Positions 44,775 to 54,938 of a stretch of DNA of 64,000 nucleotides are shown piece after piece. A program made the translations under genes and the position numbers. The DNA is from Aureispira sp963837355. Its GTDB lineage: Bacteria; Bacteroidota; Bacteroidia; Chitinophagales; Saprospiraceae. Each line of letters begins with the position of its first letter. Position 1 is the first letter of the stretch. The stretch lies in contig CAWIMY010000002.1 of the NCBI GenBank assembly GCA_963837355.1, forward strand, positions 310,001-374,000, written 5' to 3'. Below the pieces are notes generated by a model that worked only from the letters and a program-made list of their open reading frames with translations, was not told where the DNA came from and did not search any database.

Positions 44775-47745
44775 ATGAACAACACAGCTAAGTTGTTTGG
44801 TTTTCTATTGATTGTTGCACTGTTTTATGCCCAAATAGCTTGTGTCAACACCAATGGCGTCTCCAAAAAAAAGGACAAAGCATCTACTTCTATTGCTACC
44901 AGTGATACGGTTGCCCCCTCCCCTATCAGTGGATTGGGCAACTTGGGCAGCACAGCTACAGTAGACAAAACAGAAGAGCAAGAAAGTGGGATGAAAGCAG
45001 AATTGCCTTTTTCTCCCAACTATCGAACGGGCACCCTAGACAATGGGATGCGCTATTATATTCGCAAAAATAGCAAACCCGAAAACCGTCTAGAATTACG
45101 CCTAGCGGTCAATGCAGGCTCTATGCAGGAAGACGACGACCAACAGAGGCCTCGCCCACTTTGTAGAGCACATGGCGTTTAATGGGACAACCAATTTTGC
45201 CAAAAATGACCTCATCAATTTTCTAGAAAAAACAGGCGTTCGCTTTGGGGCAGACCTCAATGCCTATACTTCCTTTGATGAAACAGTCTATATGTTACAA
45301 CTACCAACAGACAAAGAAGGTTTAGTGGATAAGGGGTTAACCGTGATGAGCGACTGGGCAACAGGAATTGCTTTTGATGGCGAGGAGATCGACAAAGAAC
45401 GCGGCGTTATTCAGTCCGAATGGCGCACAGGCTTGGGAGCCAACGAGCGGATGCGCTATACTTGGTGGCCCAAAGTATTCTACAATACCCGCTACGCGAG
45501 CCGCTTACCTATTGGCTTGATGGAGGTCATTCAAAAAGCACCACACGACCGCTTCCGCCGCTTTTACCGCGATTGGTACCGCCCCAATTTACAGGCAATC
45601 ATTGTTGTCGGTGATTTGAATGTGGACGACATGGAGAAAAAGATCAAAGAGAAATTTGCTGGTCTTAAAAATCCCGAAAATCCTAGAAAAAAGGAATTGT
45701 ACGAGGTACCTGATCACAAAGAAACCTTGATTGGTATTGCCACAGACAAAGAAGCGACTAGCGTAGATGTCAATTTATACATCAAGCAGAAAGCACAAAA
45801 AGTAGAGACGTTGAACGATTACCGCCGCACCATTATGCACCAGTTGTACAACGGCATGATGAACGAGCGTTTTGCAGAAATTAGCCAAGAGAGAAATGCG
45901 CCCTTTATTCGCGCCAATGCAGGCTATGGGGGTTTTGTGCGCAGCAAAGACACTTATTTTGCCTCGGCTTCCGCCAAAGAATCGGGTATTTTGGAGTCGG
46001 TAAAAATTCTAGTGCGCGAAAATGAGCGCGTCTTACAGCACGGCTTTACCGATACGGAGTTGGAACGTCAAAAACTAGCCGTAGAAGCCGCCGCCGATGC
46101 TCAATACAAAGAGCGCGACAAAACCCGTTCGTCTGATTTGGCAATGGCAGCGGTGTACCACTTTTTGGACAACGAACCCCTCTTTGGGGCAGAGAAAGAA
46201 ATGCGCCTTATCAAGGAGTTTTTGCCGACCATTACGCTAGAGGAAATCAATGGTTTGGCCAAAGAATGGATCACAGAAGAGAACCGCGCTTTGGTTATTA
46301 CTGCCCCTGACAAAAAAAGCGTTCTATTACCCACCGAAGCCGAACTAAGAGCGGCCTTGAATAGCGGTAAGAGCATGGTAGTAGAGCCCTATAAGGATAA
46401 ATTTTTGGACATGCCTTTGTTGGAGAAAATACCGCAGGGCGGCCAAATTATTTCGACGAATGTGGTGACAACGGATGACTTGAACATTACTGAATATACT
46501 TTGTCGAATGGCGTTCGGGTCATTCTAAAACCCACCACTTTCCAAAACGATAAAATTTCGATCTTGGCCTTTAGCCCTGGTGGACACTCGCTCTACAGCG
46601 ATGCCGATTTCTTGGCTGCTAGTAACGCTGCTGGCATTGTAGAGGAAATGGGCTTGGGGGACTTTGATGCCATCTCCCTCAACAAAAAATTGACAGGGGT
46701 AACGCTAAGCCTCACGCCTTACATTCAGGAGTTATACGAAGGCTTTTATGGCTACACGTCTACGGAAGATTTTGAAACGATGATGCAGTTGATCTATTTG
46801 TATGGTACTCATCCCCGCAAAGATCAAGACGATTTTGAGCGCATTATGGAGCAGAGCATCGAAAGCTTGCGCAACCAAAGTGCCAATCCAATGGTTTATT
46901 TTGGTTCTCAAATTCAAGCGGCTAAATTTGGCGACCATGTGCGCCGTCAAGCCATCCCCGATTTGGAGCAATTGAAAAAGGTGGAAATGGAGCGGGTTTT
47001 TGAGATTTACCAAGATCGTTTTAGTGATTTTAGTGATTTTACGTTTGTTTTGGTAGGAAATTTCAAGCCCGAAGAGTTGAAAAAGCCGCTGGAGCAATAC
47101 TTGGGCGCGCTGCCTAGCATTAACCGCAAGGAAAAAGGAAAAGACCTTGGCATTGAGTACGGCGTTAAAGGAGCTGTTAAGAATCTCAAGAAAGGATTGG
47201 CACCACAAGCCAATGTCTACGTAGGATTTATGCAAGAAGGCACCTTCAACCAAGCCCAACAACACCGCATCCAGTCGATGGCCAGTGTGTTGAACATTAT
47301 GGTGCGGGAAAATCTGCGCGAAGAAAAAGGCGGCGTTTATAGCCCCCGTGTGAGTGTGAGCATTCAAACGGAGCCCCGAGGCTTATCGGATTTCTTTGTT
47401 TTCTTTCAATGTGCGCCCGAGGATGTGGACGAATTGGTCGCCGCTGTTAAAGAGGAAATCAAAGAGTTGCAAACCAATGGCCCTTCGGAAGAGAATTTCA
47501 ATAAAATTCGCGAAACGCAACGCCGTACGCGCGAGAGCGATTTGGAGAAAAACAGATTTTGGCTCAATACCCTAACGGATTATTACAGTGAAGACAAAGA
47601 CTTGAAAGAAATCAAAGGCTATGAACAGCTAATTGAGGACATTAGCAAAGACGACATTAAAAAGGCGGCGAATCAGTACTTGGATTTGAATCAAGCCATT
47701 ATTGTGACGGTCAAGCCAGAGAACGAAGCGACTAAGGAGCCTTAG
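44775..47745 (+). pseudogene. M16 family zinc metalloprotease lipoprotein, one frameshift
   Basis: Active-type M16 (pitrilysin) protease of about 989 aa when rebuilt. A lipoprotein signal (MNNTAKLFGFLLIVALFYAQIAC) opens the gene; the first M16 lobe begins TLDNGMRYYIRKNSKPENRLELRL. An extra A at about 45147 then breaks the frame immediately before the catalytic site: the continuing frame encodes GLAHFVEHMAFNGTTNF with HxxEH intact, followed by the long M16 domains (NVYVGFMQEGTFNQAQ, REEKGGVYSPRVSVS). The frame break is not in a homopolymer. Either one base is a sequencing error or the protein is inactive. It should act in the periplasm or outer membrane, degrading small polypeptides. Confidence 0.85.
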
Positions 47746-47782
47746 GCTTTTTCGTTGTATTTTTTGTTGCAACTACTTATTC

Positions 47783-47819
47783 GGGCTGTCTTGTGGAGAA
47801 CGAGACGGCCCAATTTTTT
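47783..47819. terminator. Terminator between convergent M16 and membrane-protein genes
   Basis: GGGCTGTCT (47783-47791) and AGACGGCCC (47803-47811), with one G-U pair, are followed by AATTTTTTA on the plus strand. It is 38 nt past the M16 stop and also just before the stop of the minus-strand gene at 47818. Confidence 0.7.
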
Positions 47820-48336
47820 ATTCTACACTGCTATAACTCAGCTGTCCGTAATGCACTTCCCACCCTCGATCTAAATGAAAGCGTTTATTGCGGGTAACTA
47901 GGATAATGCCTGTAATTAATAAGCCTGCACCACCCACCAACAACGAGACCCCTGCCACAGGGTTGCCCAACAAGGCAGAGCCAAAAATAACACTGCTCAA
48001 GCCGACTCCTACCGCGACTCCACCAATAATGCCATCGGTACCATACACCCGTCCTGTAATAACCAAGCAGTCTTTCAAAGCCACGGTTTGTCCATCGACT
48101 ACCATCTGCCCTTGTTTTATTTCCTCTAAGATTCCTTTCTGCCAAACTTTTGGGGCTGCGCGTAGTTTATATCTTATGGAGGCACCTTGACTGATCATTT
48201 TTTTCTTATCTTTCTGCACGTGTTCAAATACTAAAACATGGAGTATTTTGGTGTCGTCTACCAAGGGTTGCCCATAGGCACGAGAAGAAACTAAACAGAT
48301 TGCTAATAGTAGGCTAACAAAAGGAGCTAAATTCAT
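47818..48336 (-). CDS. Exported/membrane protein with Gly-rich double helix
   Basis: 172 aa: signal peptide (FVSLLLAICLVSSRAYGQ), a soluble segment (ILHVLVFEHVQKDKKK and VVDGQTVALKDCLVITGRVYGTDG), then two adjacent Gly-rich hydrophobic segments (IIGGVAVGVGLSSVIFGSALL and GVSLLVGGAGLLITGIILV) and a short polar C-terminus. No family recognised. A Gly-rich pair of helices of this kind resembles small inner-membrane proteins; role unknown. Confidence 0.65.
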   Translation of the reverse strand: MNLAPFVSLLLAICLVSSRAYGQPLVDDTKILHVLVFEHVQKDKKKMISQGASIRYKLRAAPKVWQKGILEEIKQGQMVVDGQTVALKDCLVITGRVYGTDGIIGGVAVGVGLSSVIFGSALLGNPVAGVSLLVGGAGLLITGIILVTRNKRFHLDRGWEVHYGQLSYSSVE

Positions 48337-48526
48337 AGTTTTTTTATTATTTTATCTAATAATTGGATGCTATAGCGCGTTGATCATCGGTATCCTTCAA
48401 CAAATTTCTTATCTTAGACTAGGAAGTAATAGGTAGCGGTAAGATACTGCTAAAAAAACAGGGGTACAACCGCCTTGTTTTTATCTTCGTCCACTTCTGT
48501 TTGGATAAATCTAAACCAAATCTAAC

Positions 48527-49504
48527 ATGCATTTTCTTTCTAAATATAAACGATATTCTCTAATTTCCCTGTCTTTGGTAGGGCTTCTTTCGCTGTATGC
48601 CTTTTCTTGTAACTCGAATACGCCAGCGTTGGATACAAATAGCAAAACCCGCGACGCAACGGCCAAAGAAAACCCGTCACCCAAAGGGGGCATCTTTGAC
48701 CAGTATTGGTACCAAGGCAAGGCCGAAATTAGCAGTTATACCCTTTCGCAAGCCCGTTATGGACAACTCCGTAAGGGCGATGCCGTTTTAGTCTTTGTTA
48801 CCGAGCCGTTTTCCAAATCGCGCCAAGTTAAAACAAATCCTACGCCTAGCAACAAAGAAGATGTAGTCTCTGTTTTAAAACTCAATGCTATTAAAAAATT
48901 TGTGACGGGGGTCTACGACTACTCCATTCTACAATCCGTCTTTACGCCTGTGGACTTACAAAACCAACCCCACAGCATCAAGGTGAGTACCAGCTTACAA
49001 GAGTGGTGCGGACATACCTACACCCAACTCAATCTCCAAACATACAAATATAAAGTGCTTCTCCATTCTTATTTTGAAGAAGAGGGCGACCACGAACACC
49101 AAATCGAACAGGCCTTGTTAGAGGATGAGTTGTTCAACCGTATTCGTATCAATCCCAACACTTTACCAACAGGTACCATACAAATTATTCCCAGTACGAC
49201 AATAGCCCGCTTACAACACTACAAATTGGATGTGCGGGAAGCAGAAGCCCAGCAGAAAAAACACAGCAGCAACGAAGAGTGGATGACCTATGAATTATCC
49301 TACAATACTGCTCCTGAGCGCCGTTTGAGTATTCATTACCAAAAAGATTTCCCCCATCAAATCGAAGGGTGGGAAGAGGTCTATATGGACAACGGCCAGT
49401 TACTTACTTCTACTGCTAGTCGCAAAAAAACGTTGTTATTAGATTATTGGAACAAACACCAACTCAAAGACGAGCAATTACGGCAGACACTAGGGTTGGA
49501 TTAA
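48527..49504 (+). CDS. Lipoprotein upstream of the mevalonate genes (Maf-misnamed family)
   Basis: 325-aa lipoprotein (signal ISLSLVGLLSLYAFSC, lipobox AFSC). Segments YWYQGKAEISSYTLSQARYGQLR, VFVTEPFSKSRQVK and STSLQEWCGHTYTQLNL form a conserved pattern I associate with Bacteroidota proteins labelled septum formation inhibitor Maf, although they do not show the true Maf fold; the name should be treated as doubtful. It lies 47 nt before the GHMP kinase gene, and could be cotranscribed. Confidence 0.65.
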   Translation: MHFLSKYKRYSLISLSLVGLLSLYAFSCNSNTPALDTNSKTRDATAKENPSPKGGIFDQYWYQGKAEISSYTLSQARYGQLRKGDAVLVFVTEPFSKSRQVKTNPTPSNKEDVVSVLKLNAIKKFVTGVYDYSILQSVFTPVDLQNQPHSIKVSTSLQEWCGHTYTQLNLQTYKYKVLLHSYFEEEGDHEHQIEQALLEDELFNRIRINPNTLPTGTIQIIPSTTIARLQHYKLDVREAEAQQKKHSSNEEWMTYELSYNTAPERRLSIHYQKDFPHQIEGWEEVYMDNGQLLTSTASRKKTLLLDYWNKHQLKDEQLRQTLGLD

Positions 49505-49550
49505 ATCCCTGCTGTTTGGCACTCATTTTTATACCAAAAAAAGCCGCATT

Positions 49551-50516
49551 ATGAAGAACTTCTCCACGCATACCAACGGAAAACTGCTCTTGACAGGCGA
49601 ATACTTCGTCACAGAGGGTGCCGTGGCCTTGGCCTTACCTACTAAATTAGGACAATCTCTCGATGTCAAAGCCAAACGAAAAACAAAAAATACGCCTAGA
49701 CAATTGCACTGGCGTAGTCTGACCAATGAAGGAGAAGTATGGTTGGATGCCACCTTCGAATTACCACACCTAGAATTGGTGAACGTAGAAGCAGGAGACA
49801 CCGACAAAGAAGCGGTCGCCGAATCTCTACAGAATGTATTGGAACAAGCCCAACACCTCAACCACGATTTTTTAGAAGGTACGGGCTCTTTAGAAGTGAC
49901 GAGTCAATTGGAGTTTCCTAGAGATTGGGGACTTGGTTCTAGCTCTACCCTCATTACGATGGTCGCCCAATGGGCCGAAGTCGATCCTTTTCAGTTGCTG
50001 GAATATACCTTTGGAGGCTCTGGCTACGACATTGCCGCAGCTACTGCTAAAGGGCCGTTGCTCTTTCAAAAATTTAATGGCAACAACCGTTGGGATCGCT
50101 CTGTCTTTGATCCCGCCTTCAAAGAGCAGTTGTACTTCGTCCATTTAGGCAAAAAACAAAGCTCGCGCGAAGCCTTGGTTTATTATACGACTACGGCTCC
50201 CGAAGAGCGCGAAAAACCATTGCCCCGCATTACACAAATCACCCACGACATTGCTCAATATACGGACAATCTAAGCGATTTTGAAGCCTTACTGGAAGAG
50301 CACGAAACCTTAGTACAAGACATTATTCAACAACCGCGCGCCAAAGAGCAATACTTTAGTGATTTTTGGGGCGGTGTCAAGTCCTTGGGAGCTTGGGGAG
50401 GCGACTTCGTTTTGGTCACCTCTAATCGTTCAGAAGAAGAAACCAAGGCTTATTTTAACGACAAGGGGTTCGAGACGGTATTGCGTTATGAAGAATTAAT
50501 CAAGGAATACGAATAA
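49551..50516 (+). CDS. GYDIA-family GHMP kinase (mevalonate pathway)
   Basis: 321-aa GHMP kinase of the Bacteroidota GYDIA family. The N-terminal motif HTNGKLLLTGEYFVTEGAVALALP, the ATP-binding loop RDWGLGSSSTLIT (about residue 125), and the namesake GGSGYDIAAATA segment (about 155) are present. The family is thought to carry out the kinase steps (mevalonate and/or phosphomevalonate) that feed diphosphomevalonate decarboxylase. The mvaD gene follows 99 nt downstream. The exact phosphoacceptor cannot be decided from sequence. A 24-bp palindrome lies between this gene and mvaD. Confidence 0.85.
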   Translation: MKNFSTHTNGKLLLTGEYFVTEGAVALALPTKLGQSLDVKAKRKTKNTPRQLHWRSLTNEGEVWLDATFELPHLELVNVEAGDTDKEAVAESLQNVLEQAQHLNHDFLEGTGSLEVTSQLEFPRDWGLGSSSTLITMVAQWAEVDPFQLLEYTFGGSGYDIAAATAKGPLLFQKFNGNNRWDRSVFDPAFKEQLYFVHLGKKQSSREALVYYTTTAPEEREKPLPRITQITHDIAQYTDNLSDFEALLEEHETLVQDIIQQPRAKEQYFSDFWGGVKSLGAWGGDFVLVTSNRSEEETKAYFNDKGFETVLRYEELIKEYE

Positions 50517-50555
50517 AGGGCTTTTATTAGGCTCTGATATAATGCTTTACAGTTT

Positions 50556-50579
50556 GGTTGGGCGCAATTGCGCCCAACC
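50556..50579. repeat. Perfect 24-bp palindrome between the mevalonate genes
   Basis: GGTTGGGCGCAA (50556-50567) is followed immediately by its exact complement. It sits 39 nt past the GHMP kinase stop and 36 nt before the mvaD start. No T-run follows, so a simple terminator is unlikely. As RNA it would form a hairpin with a 4-nt loop. Confidence 0.75.
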
Positions 50580-50614
50580 GATAAAGACCACCAAACACAC
50601 TACTTTACAAGAAC

Positions 50615-51652
50615 ATGAACATTACTTGGCGCAGTCCTTCTAACCTTGCTTTAGTCAAATACTGGGGCAAATACGGGCGACAATTACCCCGCAACGCTTC
50701 TATTAGTTTTACCCTACAAAATGCTTACAGCGAGACGTCGCTGGCCTACCAGCCCAAAAAGGACGATGGCCAAATTTCGGTCGCCTTTACTTTTGAAGAG
50801 GAAGAAAACAAGGCTTTTGAAGATAAAATCGTTCGTTTTTTAGGCTCTATTTTGGAATATTTTCCCTTTTTGACGGCTTATCACTTGGAACTGGCCTCGC
50901 ACAACTCTTTTCCACACTCGGCAGGCATTGCCTCTTCTGCGTCGAGTATGAGCGCCTTGGCGCTGTGCCTGTGCAGCATGGAGCGCCAAGTAGGCATTAC
51001 GTTGCCCAACGAAGAGCAATTTTACAAAAAAGCGTCCGACATTGCGCGTTTGGGATCGGGATCAGCTAGCCGCTCGGTTTATCCTCACTTGGCACTTTGG
51101 GGCGAAACGGACTTGGCGAAGGGCTCTTCTAATGAGTTTGCTATTCCTTATGGGGAGCAGGTGCACGAAGTGTTTCACAGCTTTCACGATGATATTTTGA
51201 TGGTGAGCCGCCGCGAGAAGAGTGTTTCTAGCACTGCTGGCCATGCCTTGATGGAGGGCAACCCTTTTGCCGAAGTTCGCTACCAACAAGCTCACCGTAA
51301 CTTAGAACGCTTGCTCGTGGCGCTGCGCGAAGGTGATTTAGAAACGTTTGGAGTCATTACTGAACAAGAAGCCTTGCAGTTGCATGCCTTGATGATGACC
51401 TCAGAGCCTTCTTATATTTTGATGGAAGGCGGTTCGATCGACATTATCAAACGTGTCCGCGCTTGGCGCGAGCAAACAGGGCACCCGCTTTACTTTAGCT
51501 TAGATGCAGGGCCTAATTTGCATTTATTGTACCCTGATCGTATCAAAAAAGAAGTAACGGCTTTTATCGAGGCAGAGCTTTTGGAGTTCTGCGAAGACCG
51601 CCACTACCTACAAGATCAAGTTGGAAGGGGTCCGATCCAACTCAAAAAATAA
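50615..51652 (+). CDS. mvaD: Diphosphomevalonate decarboxylase
   Basis: 345-aa enzyme that converts 5-diphosphomevalonate and ATP to isopentenyl diphosphate, ADP, phosphate and CO2. The N-terminal motif WRSPSNLALVKYWGKYGRQLPRNASISFTL, the active-site loop FPHSAGIASSASSMSALALCL (about residue 105), SGSASRS (about 150) and the late segment YFSLDAGPNLHLLYP are characteristic. It follows the GHMP kinase on the same strand. Its stop codon abuts the stop of the convergent TPR-like gene with no gap. Confidence 0.92.
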   Translation: MNITWRSPSNLALVKYWGKYGRQLPRNASISFTLQNAYSETSLAYQPKKDDGQISVAFTFEEEENKAFEDKIVRFLGSILEYFPFLTAYHLELASHNSFPHSAGIASSASSMSALALCLCSMERQVGITLPNEEQFYKKASDIARLGSGSASRSVYPHLALWGETDLAKGSSNEFAIPYGEQVHEVFHSFHDDILMVSRREKSVSSTAGHALMEGNPFAEVRYQQAHRNLERLLVALREGDLETFGVITEQEALQLHALMMTSEPSYILMEGGSIDIIKRVRAWREQTGHPLYFSLDAGPNLHLLYPDRIKKEVTAFIEAELLEFCEDRHYLQDQVGRGPIQLKK

Positions 51653-53059
51653 CTAAACGGCTTGCTGGACTTGTTCCAGCAGCCACCTTTTTTCGGGCAA
51701 CTGGGCGGTCTTGTTAATCTCTTCCAACAAGCGTTCTTGCTGCTCTTTGGTGTGGATATAAATCAGCTTTTGCATGATGCGAATCGTGTTAGAAAAGCTT
51801 TCTTTGTGCGCCGCACTTAGGTTGGGCTTTCGCCGAATAAATTGCGCAAAGCTGCTCAAAAAAGCCTCTAATAAGTCGGTCTGTTCTTGCGCCATGTATA
51901 TTTTTGCCAACAGCAACTTGCCCCCTATTTCCATAAATAAATCATAGTATACCAAGGTATTCAGCAAATCTACTGCTTGATCGTATGCTTGTGTAGCAAA
52001 ATAATAATGGGCTTGGTTGTAAGGAATATACGACGCGCGGTAAGGTGGCTGCAATAGGAATTCTCCTTTGGGTAAGACTTCTGCAATGGTCTCAAAATGC
52101 TTTAAGTGCAAGCCAATAGAGACGATGTTTTTGTAGGCAATTGGACTCAGAAAGCCCTTTTCTAATAAGACTCCTTGCTCCAACCCATTCATATACAATT
52201 CAAACGCCTCTTGGGTGTAGACCTCTTGCCCGCGATTGAGCTGGCGAATGCAATAATTAATTGATAGGCTGTATATTTCCTTAAAGGCTTCGTGCCGCAA
52301 GGTATCCGCCGCTTCCCACAAGTGGCTTTTGAGGCGCTGGTAATGCTCGCCTTCATCGGGATGAATGAAAGCGCGGTAACAAGCGGCATAGAGTTGAATA
52401 GCCACAATGTGTTGGTAGTGTCCTTCGTCCAAATATTCCAAGATCGCCTCAACAAATGGAATAGTGTAGCTGGTTTTATAAAGATTTTGATGGGTCAATA
52501 CGGTACAAGCATGGCGGAGCAAGGTAAGCACAAAGGCGACCGCCGCGTGGTCCATGACTGCTTGCAAATTAGTCTGTACAGGCTGCTGCTCTGCAATGGC
52601 TAAACGAAACAACTCACTCTCCAATTGATAAGCCCATTGGTAGTAATACTCATCACGCAAAGGTTGTTGACGGCCTTCTTTCTGCAACTGCTCGGCCAAA
52701 CGGGTGGCATCTTTTGTTAAATTTCTGGCACGTAACCCACGTAACAAACCTATCGCACTGTTTTTGTGGTCATTAGTATATTCTATGTATTGTAGAAACG
52801 CTTCCAAGGTAGCTGTCGCAAAAGACATTACATGGCGCAAGCGCGCTTTATTAAAAATCTTGTTGGGATAAAGGAAAGCGAATACTTGTTCGCTCTGCAA
52901 CTGTTCCGCCGTGAGGCTTGTCCTAGAAAATAGATAGGCAAATAACTGCTTGACACCTTGGTGTTTATTGTGCAGAGGCGATTGTAGCCATTTCTTAAAC
53001 TGTCGATGTTCTGCTTTGGTCAGGGTAGAGTAAAGACGAATGAGTTTGCTTTTGTGCAT
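51653..53059 (-). CDS. Helical-repeat protein, function unknown
   Basis: 468-aa cytoplasmic protein of helical repeats. The N-terminus (MHKSKLIRLYSTLTKAEHRQFKKWLQSPLHNKH) is distinctive of a Bacteroidota-restricted family in which the initial segment precedes TPR-like helices; the rest contains paired helices such as AHYYFATQAYDQAVDLLNTLVYYD and ETIAEVLPKGEF. No catalytic motif is visible. The gene is convergent with mvaD and their stops touch, so each transcript must run into the other unless terminators lie within coding sequence. Confidence 0.7.
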   Translation of the reverse strand: MHKSKLIRLYSTLTKAEHRQFKKWLQSPLHNKHQGVKQLFAYLFSRTSLTAEQLQSEQVFAFLYPNKIFNKARLRHVMSFATATLEAFLQYIEYTNDHKNSAIGLLRGLRARNLTKDATRLAEQLQKEGRQQPLRDEYYYQWAYQLESELFRLAIAEQQPVQTNLQAVMDHAAVAFVLTLLRHACTVLTHQNLYKTSYTIPFVEAILEYLDEGHYQHIVAIQLYAACYRAFIHPDEGEHYQRLKSHLWEAADTLRHEAFKEIYSLSINYCIRQLNRGQEVYTQEAFELYMNGLEQGVLLEKGFLSPIAYKNIVSIGLHLKHFETIAEVLPKGEFLLQPPYRASYIPYNQAHYYFATQAYDQAVDLLNTLVYYDLFMEIGGKLLLAKIYMAQEQTDLLEAFLSSFAQFIRRKPNLSAAHKESFSNTIRIMQKLIYIHTKEQQERLLEEINKTAQLPEKRWLLEQVQQAV

Positions 53060-53452
53060 AGGAATGACCTCTAGAAGTGCATTGAAAGGTAACTTTCAAG
53101 AAAAATGTTAGCATTTTGTTATTTTTAAGGTAACTTTTTGCAGTTGTTTTTTCTATTTTTTTCTGATAAAAATAGCCTTATAATCTACCTTACTCTTTTA
53201 CAATCTTTCTAACCAAAAATAAAAACTACAGCTTAAATAGTTAACATACAGCCTACTATCCACTAATTGCTATATTTCAAGTTACTCTTTAAAAGATATT
53301 TTAGCTATTAGTCCCTTAATAAACGGTGCCGACTCCTTAGCTTTTTTTCTGACAAAACGTTTTTTTTGTAGTCGCTTATTATACTAACATGCGCTACTTT
53401 TGATAAGGTCATTAGGAAACATCGTAGCCGTTGTACAAAACCACACTAAGTT
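53060..53452. other. Divergent intergenic region
   Basis: AT-rich 393-bp gap between the helical-repeat gene (minus) and the T9SS cargo gene (plus). I see no RNA gene, repeat or clear promoter. Confidence 0.5.
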
Positions 53453-54529
53453 ATGAAACAAATTACTTCCATCACCACGCTTTGGTTACTGTGGTCTGCG
53501 CTCTGCTACGGGCAACCACTGACACCCCCTTCTAGTATTGTCACCTGTTCAGATTTGGCGATACAGCTGAAGACCCCTAATGGTCAAAATACCTTTTACG
53601 CTATTTCTTATTGTAATATTGGAGAAGGGTTAGCCGAAAACAGTTATTTAGAAATACAGTTAGACAACGATTTATCCATTGCCCAAGCAACACAGCCGTT
53701 GCAGTACAAGTCTGGCGAAATCTATCGTTTTTTGATTGGTGATATTGAAGCGGGGGAATGTGGTTCTATGTATTTTCAAATACCACAGGCGCTAATTAAA
53801 GCCCACTGCTTACAAGTCTTTGCCGCTACGGCCGTCTCTTGTACCGCTCAAAATGCCGCCTTACATGTTGATAGAACTGGGATGAATGGCAATACGACCA
53901 CGACAGGTTCTAACACAGGAATTACGATTACACAAGCAGAGGTCGATATGACCCGCACCACCGCAGGCACTGATTACGATCCTATTTTTGAAGATCATGT
54001 TTTTTTGGATTTTGTGCCTACTTGGGATAGTTTAATGCGCATGTTTGCCGATTTGCAAACCTATACATTCGATCCAAATGACAGTGTTTCCGCTGGTAGT
54101 TCTGGGGTAGTTGTTTTTCCCATCGAAGAAGAATTGCCACTTTATGCGACCGCTTCTTATTGCAGATACCAAGCCGCTGCTTCTACGATTTTAACCCATC
54201 ACGATGGTTTTGGGTCAGACATAGAAACGGCCGAACACACTGTTAATCAAGCGACTGCTATTCACAACACCTTCTCGGATTCAGAAAGTAAAACCGTTCG
54301 GTTGTTTCCCAATCCCGCCTATCAAGAGGCGGTTATTGAGGCCACGGGATATAAGTTTTCCAACTTACAATTGGAGGTCTACAGTGCAACAGGCCAACGC
54401 GTACACTATTTGGAAAGCAATGACAACCGCCTTGTTATTCCCGTTCAACAATGGAGCAAAGGCGTCTATTTTTATCGTCTATATGCCGATGGAGAAATGA
54501 TTACTACTGATCGTTTTGTCATCCAATAA
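53453..54529 (+). CDS. Secreted protein with T9SS type A sorting tail
   Basis: 358-aa secreted protein. Signal peptide (TTLWLLWSALCYGQ), a beta-rich domain with FYAISYCNIGEGLAENSYLEIQL and GDIEAGECGSMYFQIPQAL resembling the conserved repeat-like (DUF7619-type) domains of Bacteroidota surface proteins, and a C-terminal T9SS sorting domain (LFPNPAYQEAVIEATG to GVYFYRLYADG and the final RFVIQ). Function beyond secretion is unknown. No gene lies downstream for 780 bp. Confidence 0.8.
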   Translation: MKQITSITTLWLLWSALCYGQPLTPPSSIVTCSDLAIQLKTPNGQNTFYAISYCNIGEGLAENSYLEIQLDNDLSIAQATQPLQYKSGEIYRFLIGDIEAGECGSMYFQIPQALIKAHCLQVFAATAVSCTAQNAALHVDRTGMNGNTTTTGSNTGITITQAEVDMTRTTAGTDYDPIFEDHVFLDFVPTWDSLMRMFADLQTYTFDPNDSVSAGSSGVVVFPIEEELPLYATASYCRYQAAASTILTHHDGFGSDIETAEHTVNQATAIHNTFSDSESKTVRLFPNPAYQEAVIEATGYKFSNLQLEVYSATGQRVHYLESNDNRLVIPVQQWSKGVYFYRLYADGEMITTDRFVIQ

Positions 54530-54780
54530 AAAGAAAAAGTCAATACGGTTACAGGCAGTAACCCGTTTAAAAACAGTACAAAGATCATAACATACGGAGG
54601 GAGCCACTTAGTGTTAGAAGAGTGTGCATTTTTGTGGGGATTATTCACCATCGACCGACACTAACCGTGGTTCTCTCTACATGTTAAGTTATACGCAGCT
54701 AGTCTCTGCATTGACTACGTATCTTTTACGATTTACTTAATTTACCACAGTACAACTTGCTATATTACAAACTGTCTAAC

Positions 54781-54823
54781 GCTGCTGTTTGTCTTTCTCC
54801 AGAAAGCGACAGCAGCTTTTTTT
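54781..54823 (+). terminator. Terminator-type hairpin 1
   Basis: GCTGCTGT (54781-54788) and ACAGCAGC (54809-54816) with inner pairing, followed by TTTTTTT. It is 250 nt past the cargo gene stop, which is long for a 3' UTR. Confidence 0.75.
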
Positions 54824-54853
54824 ATGCCTTTTACCTTAAGAAATGGTTAGTTT

Positions 54854-54892
54854 GCTAGTTTGGATTCGATCATAAATCGAAGATAAACTAGC
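54854..54892 (+). repeat. Bulged stem-loop between two terminators
   Basis: Outer stem GCTAGTTT/AAACTAGC (8 bp), a 3-nt internal loop on each side, inner stem TTCGAT/ATCGAA (6 bp) and a 5-nt loop. Confidence 0.6.
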
Positions 54893-54901
54893 GTTCGTTC
54901 T

Positions 54902-54938
54902 AATTCCCGCTCTCGTTAGGAGAGCGGGAATTTTTTTT
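54902..54938 (+). terminator. Canonical terminator without an upstream gene
   Basis: Perfect 13-bp stem AATTCCCGCTCTC (54902-54914) with its complement (54920-54932) and a 5-nt loop, then eight T residues (54931-54938). Confidence 0.85.

Larger units (their letters stand above)
54824..54938 (+). ncRNA. Possible small RNA between two terminators
   Basis: Between hairpin 1 and the strong terminator at 54902-54938 lies a third hairpin (54854-54892: GCTAGTTT/AAACTAGC with an inner TTCGAT/ATCGAA stem). A second terminator only 120 nt after the first, with no open frame between, suggests an independent short transcript. No promoter consensus was found, so this is tentative. Confidence 0.3.
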
